A stretch of 64,000 nucleotides of DNA from Amycolatopsis sp. 2-15 (GCF_030285625.1 NZ_CP127294.1:1002001-1066000), one strand, 5' to 3'. Shown: positions 45,577-54,507, numbered from the stretch's first letter. Notes: generated by a model from the letters alone, not told the origin. Translations and numbers: made by a program.

Positions 45577-47388
45577 CTAACGCCCTACCAACAACAGCGC
45601 GGCCGGGGACACCGTCACCACCAGGCCCACCAGGATGGCCAGCAGCGTCGTCTGCAGGTCTTCCGCGCGGCGGATCTTGCGGACGATCCACACCAGCGCC
45701 ACGATCACCAGCAGCGCGCCCACGAGGGCAGCCGGCGCGAGGTTGACCCAGAGCCAGTTGAAGCCGAGCCAGACGGCGGCGCCGCCGACGACGCCGAGGG
45801 CCAGCTGGCCCGCGAGGGTGAGCCACTGTTTGCCCGGGGAGCCTTCGAGGGCCGGCTCGGCGGCCGCGGGCGCGGCGGCGGGTTCTTCGGGGGCGACGTC
45901 GTCGTAGTCGTCCTCGTAGTCGCCGTGCTGGTCGTAGCCGTAGTCGTCGCCGTCGAAGTCCGGGGAGCCCGGTTGGGCGAACTCGCGCTCGTACTCGGAC
46001 AGGTCGTCGTCGACGGGGCCGCCGCCCGGGGCGAACGGCATGGGCGCCGGGTAGCCCGCGGTGGGCGGGCCGGCGTCGAAGTCGGCGGGGGCTGCCATGG
46101 TGGGCGGCCCGCCGTCGTAGTCGCCTTCGGGCGGGTACGGCTCGGCGTAGTCGTCGGCCGCGTAGTCCTCGTCGGCGTAGGCGTCGGCAGACTCGCCCGG
46201 GACGACTGGCATCACGCCGATCTCGGTGTCCTCGAGCTGTTCCTGCTGACGACGTTTGCGCCAACCCGCCAAGCCCGGCGGCTGCGCGGGCGGACCACCC
46301 GGGCCAGGACCAGCCGGGCCAGGACCACCCGGGCCGGGACCGGGAGCCACCTCAGGCGCCTCCGGTTCGACCCCGGCCACCGCGTCGAACTGCTCCGTGT
46401 GCGGGTCCTGCTGCGGCGCGGGGCGGCGGCCCGGCGCCCGGCGCGGACGTTGCGGCGCACCCGCCGGGAACGCGCCACTGGCCATGGGCGACTCGGGCAC
46501 GTCGGCGTCGGGCGTGCCGTCGAGACCGTCGAGCCGCGACGCGAGTGTGCCGCCCGGCGCGGGCGGCGGGCCGGGACGACGGCGCACCGGCGGCACCTGG
46601 TTGCGGGTCTCTTCCGCACCCGGCGGCGGCACCGGCTGCTGACGCGTCGGACGCCCGCGCGGCGGCACCGGCATCTGGCCGGACTCCTGCGGCGGTGCGG
46701 GCGGACGCACGAACTGGCTCGATTCGGGCGAAGGCGCCGGCGGAACCGGCAGCTGCGCCGACTCCTGCGGCCGCACGAACTGCCCCGACTCCTGCGGCGG
46801 CGCGGGCGGACGCGAGTACCCCGTCTCCTGCGGCCGCACGAACTGCCCGGACTCCTGCGGCGGCGCCGGCGGCCGGGCGAACTGCCCCGACTCGGGCGAC
46901 GGCTGCCGCACGAACCCGGAATCCTGCTGCCCGTTCACCGGCCGGACCGACCGCGTCGGCGGGCCGGAAGGACCACCAGGGCCACCCGGACCCGCGGGAC
47001 CAGGACCAGGCCCACCCAATCCGGCCGGCCCCTGAGGACCGGCGGGCGGCGCGGGAGGAGCAGCAGGCGGACGCTGCAACGGCCCCGACTCCTGCGGCAC
47101 CGCCCGCGGCGCGGGGGCCGCGGGTCCGTCCGAACGACGACGGCCACCCGCCGAGCGCGAAGGCGGCGGCGGAGTGCCGCCGTCGCTGGTCACGCGGTCG
47201 ATGATCGCCTGCGGGGCGGTGTCACTCACACCCGCGGCGCGACGGCCGTCCTCCGGCTGCTGCTCGGGGGCTTCGTCGTCGTCGGCTGCGCGACGCCTGC
47301 GCCGCCGTGAACCCTCGACCTGCTGCCCGTGCTGGGCGAGCAGTTCGGCCACGGTCTTCTGGGGCGGGGCGCCGTTCTCGTCGGTCAT
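45577..47388 (-). CDS. Proline-rich membrane protein (Rv0497-like)
   Basis: 603 residues. Conserved start KTVAELLAQHG followed by a poly-Arg stretch (RRRRRR), then about 480 disordered residues rich in Pro/Gln/Gly with imperfect repeats of the form PPAPPQESGQFVRPQE (about residues 150-240), an acidic Asp/Tyr/Glu segment, and three membrane helices at the C-terminus (about 520-600). Rv0497 has the same ends and a much shorter middle. Likely a cell-envelope or division-linked protein; function unknown. The repeats suggest the middle expands by slippage. Confidence 0.78.
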   Translation of the reverse strand: MTDENGAPPQKTVAELLAQHGQQVEGSRRRRRRAADDDEAPEQQPEDGRRAAGVSDTAPQAIIDRVTSDGGTPPPPSRSAGGRRRSDGPAAPAPRAVPQESGPLQRPPAAPPAPPAGPQGPAGLGGPGPGPAGPGGPGGPSGPPTRSVRPVNGQQDSGFVRQPSPESGQFARPPAPPQESGQFVRPQETGYSRPPAPPQESGQFVRPQESAQLPVPPAPSPESSQFVRPPAPPQESGQMPVPPRGRPTRQQPVPPPGAEETRNQVPPVRRRPGPPPAPGGTLASRLDGLDGTPDADVPESPMASGAFPAGAPQRPRRAPGRRPAPQQDPHTEQFDAVAGVEPEAPEVAPGPGPGGPGPAGPGPGGPPAQPPGLAGWRKRRQQEQLEDTEIGVMPVVPGESADAYADEDYAADDYAEPYPPEGDYDGGPPTMAAPADFDAGPPTAGYPAPMPFAPGGGPVDDDLSEYEREFAQPGSPDFDGDDYGYDQHGDYEDDYDDVAPEEPAAAPAAAEPALEGSPGKQWLTLAGQLALGVVGGAAVWLGFNWLWVNLAPAALVGALLVIVALVWIVRKIRRAEDLQTTLLAILVGLVVTVSPAALLLVGR

Positions 47389-47539
47389 ACCGTGCTGTCC
47401 AAAGCGCGCTCGGGGTTGGCCACCGCACGAGCCGGCGGCCGGACGCAGGCGGCGCCGCGCGCGCTGAACACCGTGCTGTGCATGTCCGTCACCTCTTCAC
47501 CGTGCCTGTTTTCCGTCACCGAAGTCCAGTCCGCTGCTG

Positions 47540-48523
47540 TCACCGGTCCTCCCCGTTCGCCGAAACGCCGGTGAGGGCGGCCCCAGTTTCGTCCGCGCCG
47601 TTGGAATGGTCCAGCCGTCGCAGGATGACACCCTCTCGCAGTGCCCATGGGCAGATCTCGAGTTCTTCGAGAGAGAGCGCCCGCATGGCGGCTTGCGCCA
47701 CCAGAGCACCCGCCACGAGCTGGTGCGACCGGCTCGAGCTGACCCCCTCGAGTTGCGCGAGGTCCGCTGCGGGCATGCGCGAGATGAAGGCGATGAGCTG
47801 GCGCAACGCGGTGTCCGTGAGCGTACGGCGCACGCGCGGGCCCGCCGCCGAGGGGGCCGCGCCGGCGAGCCTGGCCAGGGAGCGGAACGTCTTCGACGTC
47901 GCCACCACCCGATCGGGTTCACCCCATTTCGCGACCTTCTTCGCGAGCCCGCTGAGCTGGTCCTCCAGCCATGCCGAGGTCGCCACGACCTCCGAGCGCG
48001 TGGGCGGGTCGTGGTGGAAGCGCGTGCGCGTGGTGCTCCCGGCGCCCAGCGGCAGCGACTCCGCGAGCACGGGTTCCTCGTCGCGGCCCATCGCGACTTC
48101 CAGCGAGCCGCCGCCGATGTCGAGCACCAGCACCTGGCCGGCCGACCAGCCGAACCATCGCCGCACGGCCAGGAAAGTCAGGCGCGCCTCGTCGACGCCG
48201 GAGAGCACCCTCAGCTCGACGCCGGTCTCGTCCGCGACTCTGGCCAGCACTTTCGCCGAGTTCTTGGCTTCGCGCACGGCCGACGTCGCGAAGGCCATCA
48301 CGTCTTCACACCCGAGCCGGACGGCCGACGCACGCGCCGACTCCACGGCCCGCACGAGCTGGTCGGACCCCGCGCGGCTGAGGTCGCCGGTTCGCGTGAT
48401 CTGCTCGGCGAGGCGCAACACGGCCTTCTCCGAGTGCATGGGCGTCGGGTGCGCACCACGATGGGCGTCGACCACCAGCAGGTGGACGGTGTTGGACCCG
48501 ACGTCGAGTACCCCTAGGCGCAC
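47540..48523 (-). CDS. ppx: Ppx/GppA exopolyphosphatase
   Basis: 327 residues of the ASKHA fold: phosphate-1 motif LDVGSNTVHLLV at the N-terminus and phosphate-2 motif LVLDIGGGSLEVAMG. Degrades polyphosphate or (p)ppGpp. Equivalent to Rv0496. Its place next to the phosphate-sensing SenX3/RegX3 pair is conserved with mycobacteria. Start GTG 48523; the earlier frame adds eight residues with no ribosome site. Confidence 0.93.
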   Translation of the reverse strand: MRLGVLDVGSNTVHLLVVDAHRGAHPTPMHSEKAVLRLAEQITRTGDLSRAGSDQLVRAVESARASAVRLGCEDVMAFATSAVREAKNSAKVLARVADETGVELRVLSGVDEARLTFLAVRRWFGWSAGQVLVLDIGGGSLEVAMGRDEEPVLAESLPLGAGSTTRTRFHHDPPTRSEVVATSAWLEDQLSGLAKKVAKWGEPDRVVATSKTFRSLARLAGAAPSAAGPRVRRTLTDTALRQLIAFISRMPAADLAQLEGVSSSRSHQLVAGALVAQAAMRALSLEELEICPWALREGVILRRLDHSNGADETGAALTGVSANGEDR

Positions 48524-48652
48524 GAGGATCCAGCGTACCGGTCCCACAGCCAGGTCTCGAAACTGTAACCAACACCACTCGGTCCGGGCTCGACTCTGCG
48601 TGCCCGAACGCCCGCGCAGGGTGAAAAATGGAGCGTTTCCCCAGGAGCGAAA

Positions 48653-48692
48653 ACGGCCGGGGTGGCAAGAAAAAAACCGCCACCCCGGCCGT
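48653..48692 (-). terminator. Terminator after regX3
   Basis: Perfect 14-bp arms (48653-48666, 48679-48692) with a 12-base A-rich loop, 26 bases after the regX3 stop. Confidence 0.88.
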
Positions 48693-48718
48693 GCTCCGGT
48701 GGCTTCCCTACCGGCGGC

Positions 48719-49408
48719 TCACGTCTCGAACTTGTACCCGAGGCCGCGCACCGTCACGAGGTGACGCGGGGAGCCCGGGTCGGGCTCGATCTTCGAGCGC
48801 AAGCGCTTCACGTGGACGTCGAGGGTCTTGGTGTCCCCGACGTAGTCGGCGCCCCACACGCGGTCGATGAGCTGGCCGCGCGTGAGCACCCGGCCCACGT
48901 TGCGCAGCAGGTACTCCAGGAGGTCGAACTCCTTGAGCGGCAGCGAAACCTCGGCGCCGTCCACGGTCACGACGTGGCGCTCGACGTCCATCCGCACGGG
49001 CCCGGCCGAGAGCACCAGCGGCGCCAGCTCGCCCTCCGCGCCCGGCTCGCCGCCGCGGCGCAGCACCGCGCGCACCCGCGCGATGAGCTCCCGGGCCGAG
49101 TAGGGCTTCGTCACGTAGTCGTCGGCGCCCAGTTCCAGGCCCACGACCTTGTCGATCTCGCTGTCGCGCGCCGTCACCATGATCACCGGCACGGCCGAAC
49201 GCTGGCGCAGCTGCTTGCACACGTCCGTGCCGCTCATGCCCGGGAGCATGAGGTCGAGCAGCACGATGTCGGCGCCGTTGCGGTCGAACTCCTCGAGCGC
49301 CTGCTGTCCCGTCCCGGCCACCGCGGCCGTGAAGCCTTCCTTGCGCAACAGGAAGGCGAGCGGGTCGGCGAAGGACTCTTCGTCCTCGACAATGAGAACC
49401 CTCGTCAC
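48719..49408 (-). CDS. regX3: Response regulator RegX3 (PhoB/OmpR type)
   Basis: 229 residues. Receiver domain: acidic pair VEDEE, phospho-acceptor Asp52 (VLLDLMLPG), Thr and Lys of VTARDSEI and YVTKPYS. OmpR-type winged helix: VSLPLKEFDLLEYLLRN and KTLDVHVKRLRSKIE. Controls phosphate starvation genes. GTG 49408 overlaps the senX3 stop (GTGA). Confidence 0.97.
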   Translation of the reverse strand: MTRVLIVEDEESFADPLAFLLRKEGFTAAVAGTGQQALEEFDRNGADIVLLDLMLPGMSGTDVCKQLRQRSAVPVIMVTARDSEIDKVVGLELGADDYVTKPYSARELIARVRAVLRRGGEPGAEGELAPLVLSAGPVRMDVERHVVTVDGAEVSLPLKEFDLLEYLLRNVGRVLTRGQLIDRVWGADYVGDTKTLDVHVKRLRSKIEPDPGSPRHLVTVRGLGYKFET

Positions 49409-50658
49409 AGGTTTCCTCCATGGTCTGGGCTGGAGAGCTCCTGCCCGGTTGCCACGAGCCGGGGTGTCCGCTCGGGGGTCTTGTCCTGCCGCACCACGGT
49501 GGCGGGCTGGGTCTTGCCACGGGCCCCGTCGCCGCCGGGCTCGGGGCTGACGTGCGCGGGGATCCGCAGAGTGAACGTGGACCCGGTGCCGGGCCGGCTC
49601 CACAGGCCTACCGAACCGCCGTGGTTGGCCGCGACGTGCTTCACGATCGCCAGGCCCAGCCCCGTGCCGCCGGTGGCGCGGGAGCGGGCCTTGTCCGCGC
49701 GGTAGAAGCGCTCGAACACGCGCTGCTGTTCGTCCTCGGCGATGCCGATGCCGCGGTCGGTCACGGCGATCTCGACCATGCCGTCGGCCAGCCGGCGCGA
49801 GATCGACACCGGGCTGCCCGGCGACGAGTACGCGACGGCGTTCTCCAGCAGGTTCGACAGGGCCGTGACCAGCAGTGTCCGGTCGCCCTCGATGAGCAGG
49901 CCGCTCGCCGTGTCGGTGGTTATGGTGATCTCCGCCGACTCCGCTGACAACGTTGTCCGGCCGAGCGCCTCCCGCACCACGGCGTCGACCTCGACCACGT
50001 TGAGGTCCGGCAGCCGTTCGGCGCCCTGCAGGCGCGAAAGCGCGATCAGCTCGGTCACGAGCGTGCCCAGCCGCGTGGACTCGCGAAGGATCTTGCTGCC
50101 GAAGCGGCGGACCTCGTCCACGTCGTCGGCGGCGTCGAGCACGGCCTCGGTGAGCAGCGCGATCGCGCCGACCGGGGTCTTGAGCTCGTGGCTCACGTTG
50201 GCCACGAAGTCGCGGCGCACGGCCTCCAGGCGGATGGCCTCGGAGTGGTCCACGGCTTCGACCACGGTGAAGCCGTCGCCGAGCGGGCGGACCTCGCCGA
50301 GCACCGCCTCCGGCTGGCGCCGCCCGCGGTTCTCGAGCGGCGACAGGTCGATCTCCATCGGCTCGTCGGTCTCCACCACCTGCTCGGCGGCGGCGCGGGC
50401 GCGCGGGTCGGCCTGGTTCACGCGCACCAGGCCGAGCTCGTAGGCCCTCGGGTTGTGCAGCACCAGGTCGCCGAAGCGGTTGAGGACGACGACGCCGCTG
50501 CGGGACGACCGGATCAGCCGTTCGAGGAGCTCCGCCACGGTCGGTCCCGCCGGCCGTGCCGTCTCCTTCCGGGCCCGGGCCCGGGCGATGAGGAACCCGA
50601 CGACCGCGCCGACGACAAGAGCGCCGATGGCCGAGATCAGGACAACAGGCGTGGTCAC
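49405..50658 (-). CDS. senX3: Sensor histidine kinase SenX3
   Basis: 417 residues. One clear membrane helix at 5-25, a PAS-like domain (SGVVVLNRFGDLVLHNPRAYEL), H-box with His157 (NVSHELKTPVGAI), N-box NLLENAVAYS, G boxes DRGIGI and GTGLGLAIV. The C-terminal 40 residues are a charged, Pro-rich tail. Works with RegX3 and, in other genera, a PhoU-type protein; none is adjacent here. A PHO-box-like array lies 84-116 bases upstream. Confidence 0.97.
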   Translation of the reverse strand: MTTPVVLISAIGALVVGAVVGFLIARARARKETARPAGPTVAELLERLIRSSRSGVVVLNRFGDLVLHNPRAYELGLVRVNQADPRARAAAEQVVETDEPMEIDLSPLENRGRRQPEAVLGEVRPLGDGFTVVEAVDHSEAIRLEAVRRDFVANVSHELKTPVGAIALLTEAVLDAADDVDEVRRFGSKILRESTRLGTLVTELIALSRLQGAERLPDLNVVEVDAVVREALGRTTLSAESAEITITTDTASGLLIEGDRTLLVTALSNLLENAVAYSSPGSPVSISRRLADGMVEIAVTDRGIGIAEDEQQRVFERFYRADKARSRATGGTGLGLAIVKHVAANHGGSVGLWSRPGTGSTFTLRIPAHVSPEPGGDGARGKTQPATVVRQDKTPERTPRLVATGQELSSPDHGGNL

Positions 50659-50741
50659 GAACGAATCGTAAGCATCCCGGTAGCCTTTCGGACCAGCCTT
50701 GGAAGCCCGGTCGTGAGGCGCGTGACACCTGCGGGCGACAT

Positions 50742-50774
50742 GTTCGCCCTGGTGTCAGGCCCCGTTCACCCTCC
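50742..50774. promoter_or_regulatory. PHO-box-like array of three 11-base direct repeats
   Basis: Three consecutive 11-mers in phase: GTTCGCCCTGG, TGTCAGGCCCC, GTTCACCCTCC. Outer units match the Streptomyces PhoP unit (GTTCACC plus four bases); the middle one is weak. The array is just upstream of senX3, so RegX3 probably controls its own operon. Confidence 0.7.
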
Positions 50775-50795
50775 CGAGACCTTCCGGCAGGTTGT

Positions 50796-51680
50796 TCACG
50801 CTCCGTCGAGCTCGGCAAGATCGTCCGCCGTCAGGCGCAGCTGCGCGGCGGCGACGTTCTGTGCCAGATGGTCCGGGTTGCCCGTGCCCGGGATCGCGAG
50901 CACGTGATCACCTTGCGCGAGCGTCCACGCGAGACGGACTTGGGCCGAGGTGGCGTCGTGGCGCTTCGCGACCGTCGCCACCCGCTCTTCCACGCCGGTT
51001 TCGTCCGTTTGTCCACTCGCGACGGCGAACCACGGCACGAAGGCCACGCCGTGTTCACCACAGAGGCGCAGCAGCTCGTCGTCCTCGCGGACGGCGGTGA
51101 GGCCGTATTGGTTCTGCACGCACACCACGGGCGCGATCGCCAGCGCCTCGGCGAGGTGCTCCGGCCCGACGTTGGAGATGCCCAGCTCGCGGATGAGGCC
51201 GGCCTCGCGCAGCTCGGCCAGGGCACCGAAGTGCTCGGCGATGGACCCCGTGCCGCGCCCGAGGCCCGTGCCGATGCGGAGGTTGACCACGTCGATGTGG
51301 TCGCGCGCGAGCTGGCGCAGGTTCTCCTCGACCTGGCCACGCAGCTGGTCGGGGCGCGCGAAGGGCAGGAACTCGCCGGACGGGTCGCGGCCGGGGCCGA
51401 CCTTCGTGGTCAGGACCAGGTCGTCGGCGTAGGGCGAGAGCGCGGTGTTGATCATCTCGTTGGAGGAGAACTCCGGCGTGAAGTAGAACGCCGCCGTGTC
51501 GATGTGGTTCACACCGAGCTCGAGCGCGCGGCGCAGGACGGTGAGGGCGCGCTCGCGGTCGGCACTGGTGCCGCCCGCGAACGGGACGAGCCGCATGGCG
51601 CCGAAGCCGAGGCGGTTGACGGTGAGGGAACCGAGCTGCCACGTGCCGGCGGCCGCGGCGGGAAGTGCTGTCTGGGTCAT
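50796..51680 (-). CDS. Aldo/keto reductase
   Basis: 294 residues, TIM-barrel AKR: catalytic Asp and Tyr in NHIDTAAFYF, Lys in LVLTTKVG, cofactor-binding SxGxxN-like IPGTGNPDHLAQN near the C-terminus, plus GISNVG. NADPH-dependent carbonyl reductase of unknown substrate. ATG 51680. Divergent from a LuxR-type gene with an 18-bp palindrome between them. Confidence 0.92.
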   Translation of the reverse strand: MTQTALPAAAAGTWQLGSLTVNRLGFGAMRLVPFAGGTSADRERALTVLRRALELGVNHIDTAAFYFTPEFSSNEMINTALSPYADDLVLTTKVGPGRDPSGEFLPFARPDQLRGQVEENLRQLARDHIDVVNLRIGTGLGRGTGSIAEHFGALAELREAGLIRELGISNVGPEHLAEALAIAPVVCVQNQYGLTAVREDDELLRLCGEHGVAFVPWFAVASGQTDETGVEERVATVAKRHDATSAQVRLAWTLAQGDHVLAIPGTGNPDHLAQNVAAAQLRLTADDLAELDGA

Positions 51681-51719
51681 GACTTCCAGCGTGTCCCGGC
51701 GGCTTTCGCGGCGCCCGGA

Positions 51720-51737
51720 TTGGCAGCAAGCTGCCAA
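51720..51737. promoter_or_regulatory. TTGGCAGC-AA-GCTGCCAA palindrome
   Basis: Perfect 8-bp inverted repeat with a 2-base spacer, 40 bases from the aldo/keto reductase start and 44 from the divergent regulator start. A probable operator for that regulator, controlling both genes. Confidence 0.7.
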
Positions 51738-51780
51738 CCGGTGGTGGCCGGGGCCGCGGAACGCGGTGACACTGGGGTGC

Positions 51781-52437
51781 GTGACCCGAGTCGAGGACGT
51801 CGTGACCGTGCGCGGCGAACGCGAGCTGTTCGACCGCACCGCGCACCTGTTCGGCAGCGCCACGGACATCGCGTGCGCCGCGAACACCCTCTACACCTGG
51901 GTGGCTTCGCGCCCGGGCACCGGTGTGCCGGCGGTGCCCTCGGTGCCGGACCTGCAGGGCCGGCGGGCGCGCAAGATCTACCTGCCGAGCGTGCTGCTGG
52001 ACGGGGCGAGCGTCGAGCACCTGCGCCTGCTGCGCGAGCTCGGCGCGCAGATCCGGATCAGCGAACGCGAGATCAACGAGACGATCATCCTCGACGGCCG
52101 CCTCGCGATCCTCGCCGCCGAGGTCACGCCGGACGGGCGCAGCTACACCGTCCTTTCGCGACCCGATCTCGTCAACGGGATCTCGTCGCTGTTCGAAGCG
52201 GCGTGGCGGTCGTCGACGGATCTCGCGGCGTTCGAAACGCGCTTCGCCGAGCTGCGGCAGAACACACCGCGACTGCTGGACCTGCTGCTGTCGGGCTGCA
52301 CCGACGAGACCGCGGCGCGCACGATGGGCGTCGGCCTGCGGACCTACCGGCGCTACGTGGCGGAGCTGATGGCAGCGTTGGGGGCGACGTCGCGGTTCCA
52401 GGCCGGGGCGCGCGCGAAGGAGGCCGGTCTGCTGTGA
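51781..52437 (+). CDS. LuxR-type HTH regulator with TrmB-like sensor domain
   Basis: 218 residues. Residues 1-140 resemble the sensor half of TrmB-like or PLD-like regulators (LYTWVASRPG, ARKIYLPSVLLDGASVEHL, ILDGRLAILAAEV); the end is a LuxR/GerE HTH (LLDLLLSGCTDETAARTMGVGLRTYRRYVAELM). No receiver domain. GTG 51781 has no clear ribosome site, so it may be leaderless. The stop overlaps the lipoprotein start (GTGA). Confidence 0.78.
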   Translation: MTRVEDVVTVRGERELFDRTAHLFGSATDIACAANTLYTWVASRPGTGVPAVPSVPDLQGRRARKIYLPSVLLDGASVEHLRLLRELGAQIRISEREINETIILDGRLAILAAEVTPDGRSYTVLSRPDLVNGISSLFEAAWRSSTDLAAFETRFAELRQNTPRLLDLLLSGCTDETAARTMGVGLRTYRRYVAELMAALGATSRFQAGARAKEAGLL

Positions 52438-53357
52438 GGCGTGGTGTCGTGGTGTCGGTGGCCCTGCTCGGGCCGCTCGGCCTGTTCGCTGCCGGGTGCA
52501 GCTCGGCGGTCGGCGGGAAGGCCGTGGTTGCGCCGCAGCCCGCCAACCTGGCGTACGTGGACGCGAAGGCCACCAGCGACGCGTCCGCGGGGATCAAGAA
52601 GGCCATGGAGACTGTGTTCAGCTTCGACTCCACGGACACGGCTGCGGTGGCGAAGAACGAGCAGGAGTACTTCACCGGCAACGCCCGCACCCAGTTCGAC
52701 CAGACCTTCGCCCAGATCAAGACCACTCCGGTGAAGACGCAGACGCACGTGATCGATTCGGGCGTCGCCGCCCTGTCGCCGAGGGGGGCCACGGTGCTCG
52801 CCGCGATCAAGCAGCAGAGCCAGACCCCCGACGGCAAGACCAACGCCGCGCTCGCGGTCGTCGTCGTGACCGCCGCGCCCGCCGGCGACCACTGGCGCGT
52901 CAGCGACCTGAACCTCAACCCGCGCGGCACCCTCGGCCCGACGGCCGACCCGGGCGCTCCCCGCCCCGCCGCCACCCGCGACTCCGCCCTCGCCGCCGCC
53001 CGGCACGCCGGGTCGGTCTTGCTGACCGTCGACGCGCAAAACGCCGACGCCGTGTACGACGGCTACGAGAGCGTCGCCGTCGACCCGCTCCTCACCCAGT
53101 TCCGCGCGACCCGCCAGACCACCGTCGACAGCATGAAAAGCAGTGGCGCGAAGGCTTCCTTCAACCCGCAGTCCGCGGCCGCCGTGTCGTCCACCTCCGC
53201 GGACGGCAAGACCGCCACGGTGCTCCTCGACGCCGTCGTCTCGACCCAGCAGCAGGGCGGCCCGCAGGACCGCACCATCCCCGTCCGCCTCACCCTGGCC
53301 CGCCAACCGGACGGCGGCTGGAAGGTGTCGGCGATCGACCCGTTGAACGCGGCCTGA
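52434..53357 (+). CDS. Lipoprotein with two Mce-associated-like domains
   Basis: 307 residues. Signal peptide with lipobox LFAAGC (Cys about 22). Two similar domains follow, about 40-160 and 175-307; each looks like the NTF2-like fold of Mce-associated proteins (SAGIKKAMETVFSFD, then EYFTGNARTQFDQTFA; second copy YESVAVDPLLTQFRAT, ending GGWKVSAIDPL). No mce genes are in the window. GTG start overlaps the regulator's stop; AGGAGG is ten bases upstream. Function unknown; the duplication is inferred by eye. Confidence 0.7.
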   Translation: MRRGVVVSVALLGPLGLFAAGCSSAVGGKAVVAPQPANLAYVDAKATSDASAGIKKAMETVFSFDSTDTAAVAKNEQEYFTGNARTQFDQTFAQIKTTPVKTQTHVIDSGVAALSPRGATVLAAIKQQSQTPDGKTNAALAVVVVTAAPAGDHWRVSDLNLNPRGTLGPTADPGAPRPAATRDSALAAARHAGSVLLTVDAQNADAVYDGYESVAVDPLLTQFRATRQTTVDSMKSSGAKASFNPQSAAAVSSTSADGKTATVLLDAVVSTQQQGGPQDRTIPVRLTLARQPDGGWKVSAIDPLNAA

Positions 53358-53375
53358 GGCTGGTTCCCGAAAAGC

Positions 53376-53412
53376 CGAAGGGCCACCGCGCAACTCGCGC
53401 GATGGCCCTTCG
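53376..53412. terminator. Terminator between convergent lipoprotein and gpm genes
   Basis: 10-bp perfect outer stem (53376-53385, 53403-53412) plus an inner CGCG/CGCG stem; A-rich on the left and close to both stop codons. Confidence 0.82.
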
Positions 53413-53433
53413 TCCGTGACTGGGTGAGCCGGC

Positions 53434-54183
53434 TCAGCGGCCCTGGTTCGCCACCGCCGCAGCGGCTTCCTCCGCGGCCTCCGGGTCGAGGTACAGGCCA
53501 CCCGGCTTGATGGGCTGGAGGTCGTCCGTGAGGTCGTAGCGCAGGGGGATGCCGGTGGGGATGTTGAGTGCCGCGATGTCCGTGTCGGAGATGCCGTCGA
53601 GGTGCTTGACGAGGGCACGCAGCGAGTTGCCGTGCGCGGCGACCAGCACGGTCTTGCCCGCGCGCAGGTCGGGGACGATCTCGGACTGCCAGTACGGCAG
53701 GAGGCGCTCGACGACGTCCTTGAGGCATTCGGTCAGGGGCGCGTTGTCACCGAGGTCGGCGTAGCGCGCGTCGCCCGCCTGGCTGAACTCGTCGGCCGGG
53801 TCGATGGCCGGCGGCGGGGTGTCGTAGGAGCGGCGCCAGAGCATGAACTGCTCCTCGCCGAACTCCTCCAGCGTCTGCTTCTTGTTCTTGCCCTGCAGCG
53901 CGCCGTAGTGGCGCTCGTTGAGCCGCCAGTCGCGCTTGACGGGGATCCAGTGCCGGTCGGCGGCGTCGAGGGCGATGTTCGCCGTGCCGATCGCGCGGCG
54001 CAGCAGCGACGTGTGCACCACGTCGGGCAGCAGCCCCGCCTCGGCCAGCAGCTGGCCGCCCTGGCGAGCTTCGCGCTCGCCCGTCTCCGAAAGCGGCACG
54101 TCCACCCATCCGGTGAACAGGTTTTCCGCGTTCCACGTGCTCTGTCCGTGCCGCAGCAGCACCAGCGTCCCAAGTTCGGCCAT
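53434..54183 (-). CDS. gpmA: 2,3-bisphosphoglycerate-dependent phosphoglycerate mutase
   Basis: 249 residues. Glycolytic interconversion of 3- and 2-phosphoglycerate. [10 protein letters not shown] gives the phospho-His near residue 11; [24 protein letters not shown] and [17 protein letters not shown] complete the dPGM set. Length is standard. Equivalent to Rv0489. A symmetrical GTGTTAC/GTAACAC site lies 73-92 bases upstream. Confidence 0.96.
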   Translation of the reverse strand: MAELGTLVLLRHGQSTWNAENLFTGWVDVPLSETGEREARQGGQLLAEAGLLPDVVHTSLLRRAIGTANIALDAADRHWIPVKRDWRLNERHYGALQGKNKKQTLEEFGEEQFMLWRRSYDTPPPAIDPADEFSQAGDARYADLGDNAPLTECLKDVVERLLPYWQSEIVPDLRAGKTVLVAAHGNSLRALVKHLDGISDTDIAALNIPTGIPLRYDLTDDLQPIKPGGLYLDPEAAEEAAAAVANQGR

Positions 54184-54255
54184 GGCCCACAGCCTGCCAG
54201 AGCGGACCAGGTTCGTGACTGGTGAGTCCCGCTTGAACGATGTTCTACAGAGAGT

Positions 54256-54275
54256 GTGTTACCCCACAGTAACAC
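54256..54275. promoter_or_regulatory. GTGTTAC-N6-GTAACAC palindrome upstream of gpm
   Basis: Perfect 7-bp inverted repeat with a 6-base spacer (20 bp in all), 73 bases before the gpm start. The size fits a dimeric regulator's operator; I cannot name the regulator. Confidence 0.6.
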
Positions 54276-54458
54276 CTTCACCCGAACAGAAGTCAGCCCG
54301 TCAACAAGCCGCGAAAACGGTGCAATGTGCTGCGCGCTGTTATCCCGATCAGTGAAGTCCACTCGAATGGAGTAACGAGTAGTCTTGTGATTACAGGTGG
54401 ACATCTGACAGGTTTGGCATGTCCCGCTCAGCCGGATTCCACGCACTCCCCGGCTGAC

Positions 54459-54507
54459 GGCGGGCTATGACCGCGGCTCGTCTCCCCCTGCCGAGCCGCG
54501 GCCCGCC
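54459..54507 (-). terminator. Two-part hairpin after DUF4349 gene
   Basis: Perfect 10-bp inner stem (CCGCGGCTCG 54471-54480, CGAGCCGCGG 54492-54501) with an 11-base loop, extended by a 6-bp outer stem (54459-54464, 54502-54507) across a one-sided bulge. About 110 bases after the DUF4349 stop. Confidence 0.6.

Noticed and set aside
46680..46920. Repeats as a CRISPR-like array
   Set aside because: They are in-frame codon repeats of the PPAPPQESGQFVRPQE type inside a coding gene, with no spacers of constant length.
45439..47310. A 623-residue frame on the plus strand opposite the proline-rich membrane protein
   Set aside because: Arg/Gly-rich nonsense typical of antisense frames in high-GC DNA; the minus-strand protein has conserved ends and membrane helices.
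52434..53357. Lipoprotein as part of an Mce lipid importer
   Set aside because: No mce, yrbE or mceG gene in the window; only the domain type is similar.
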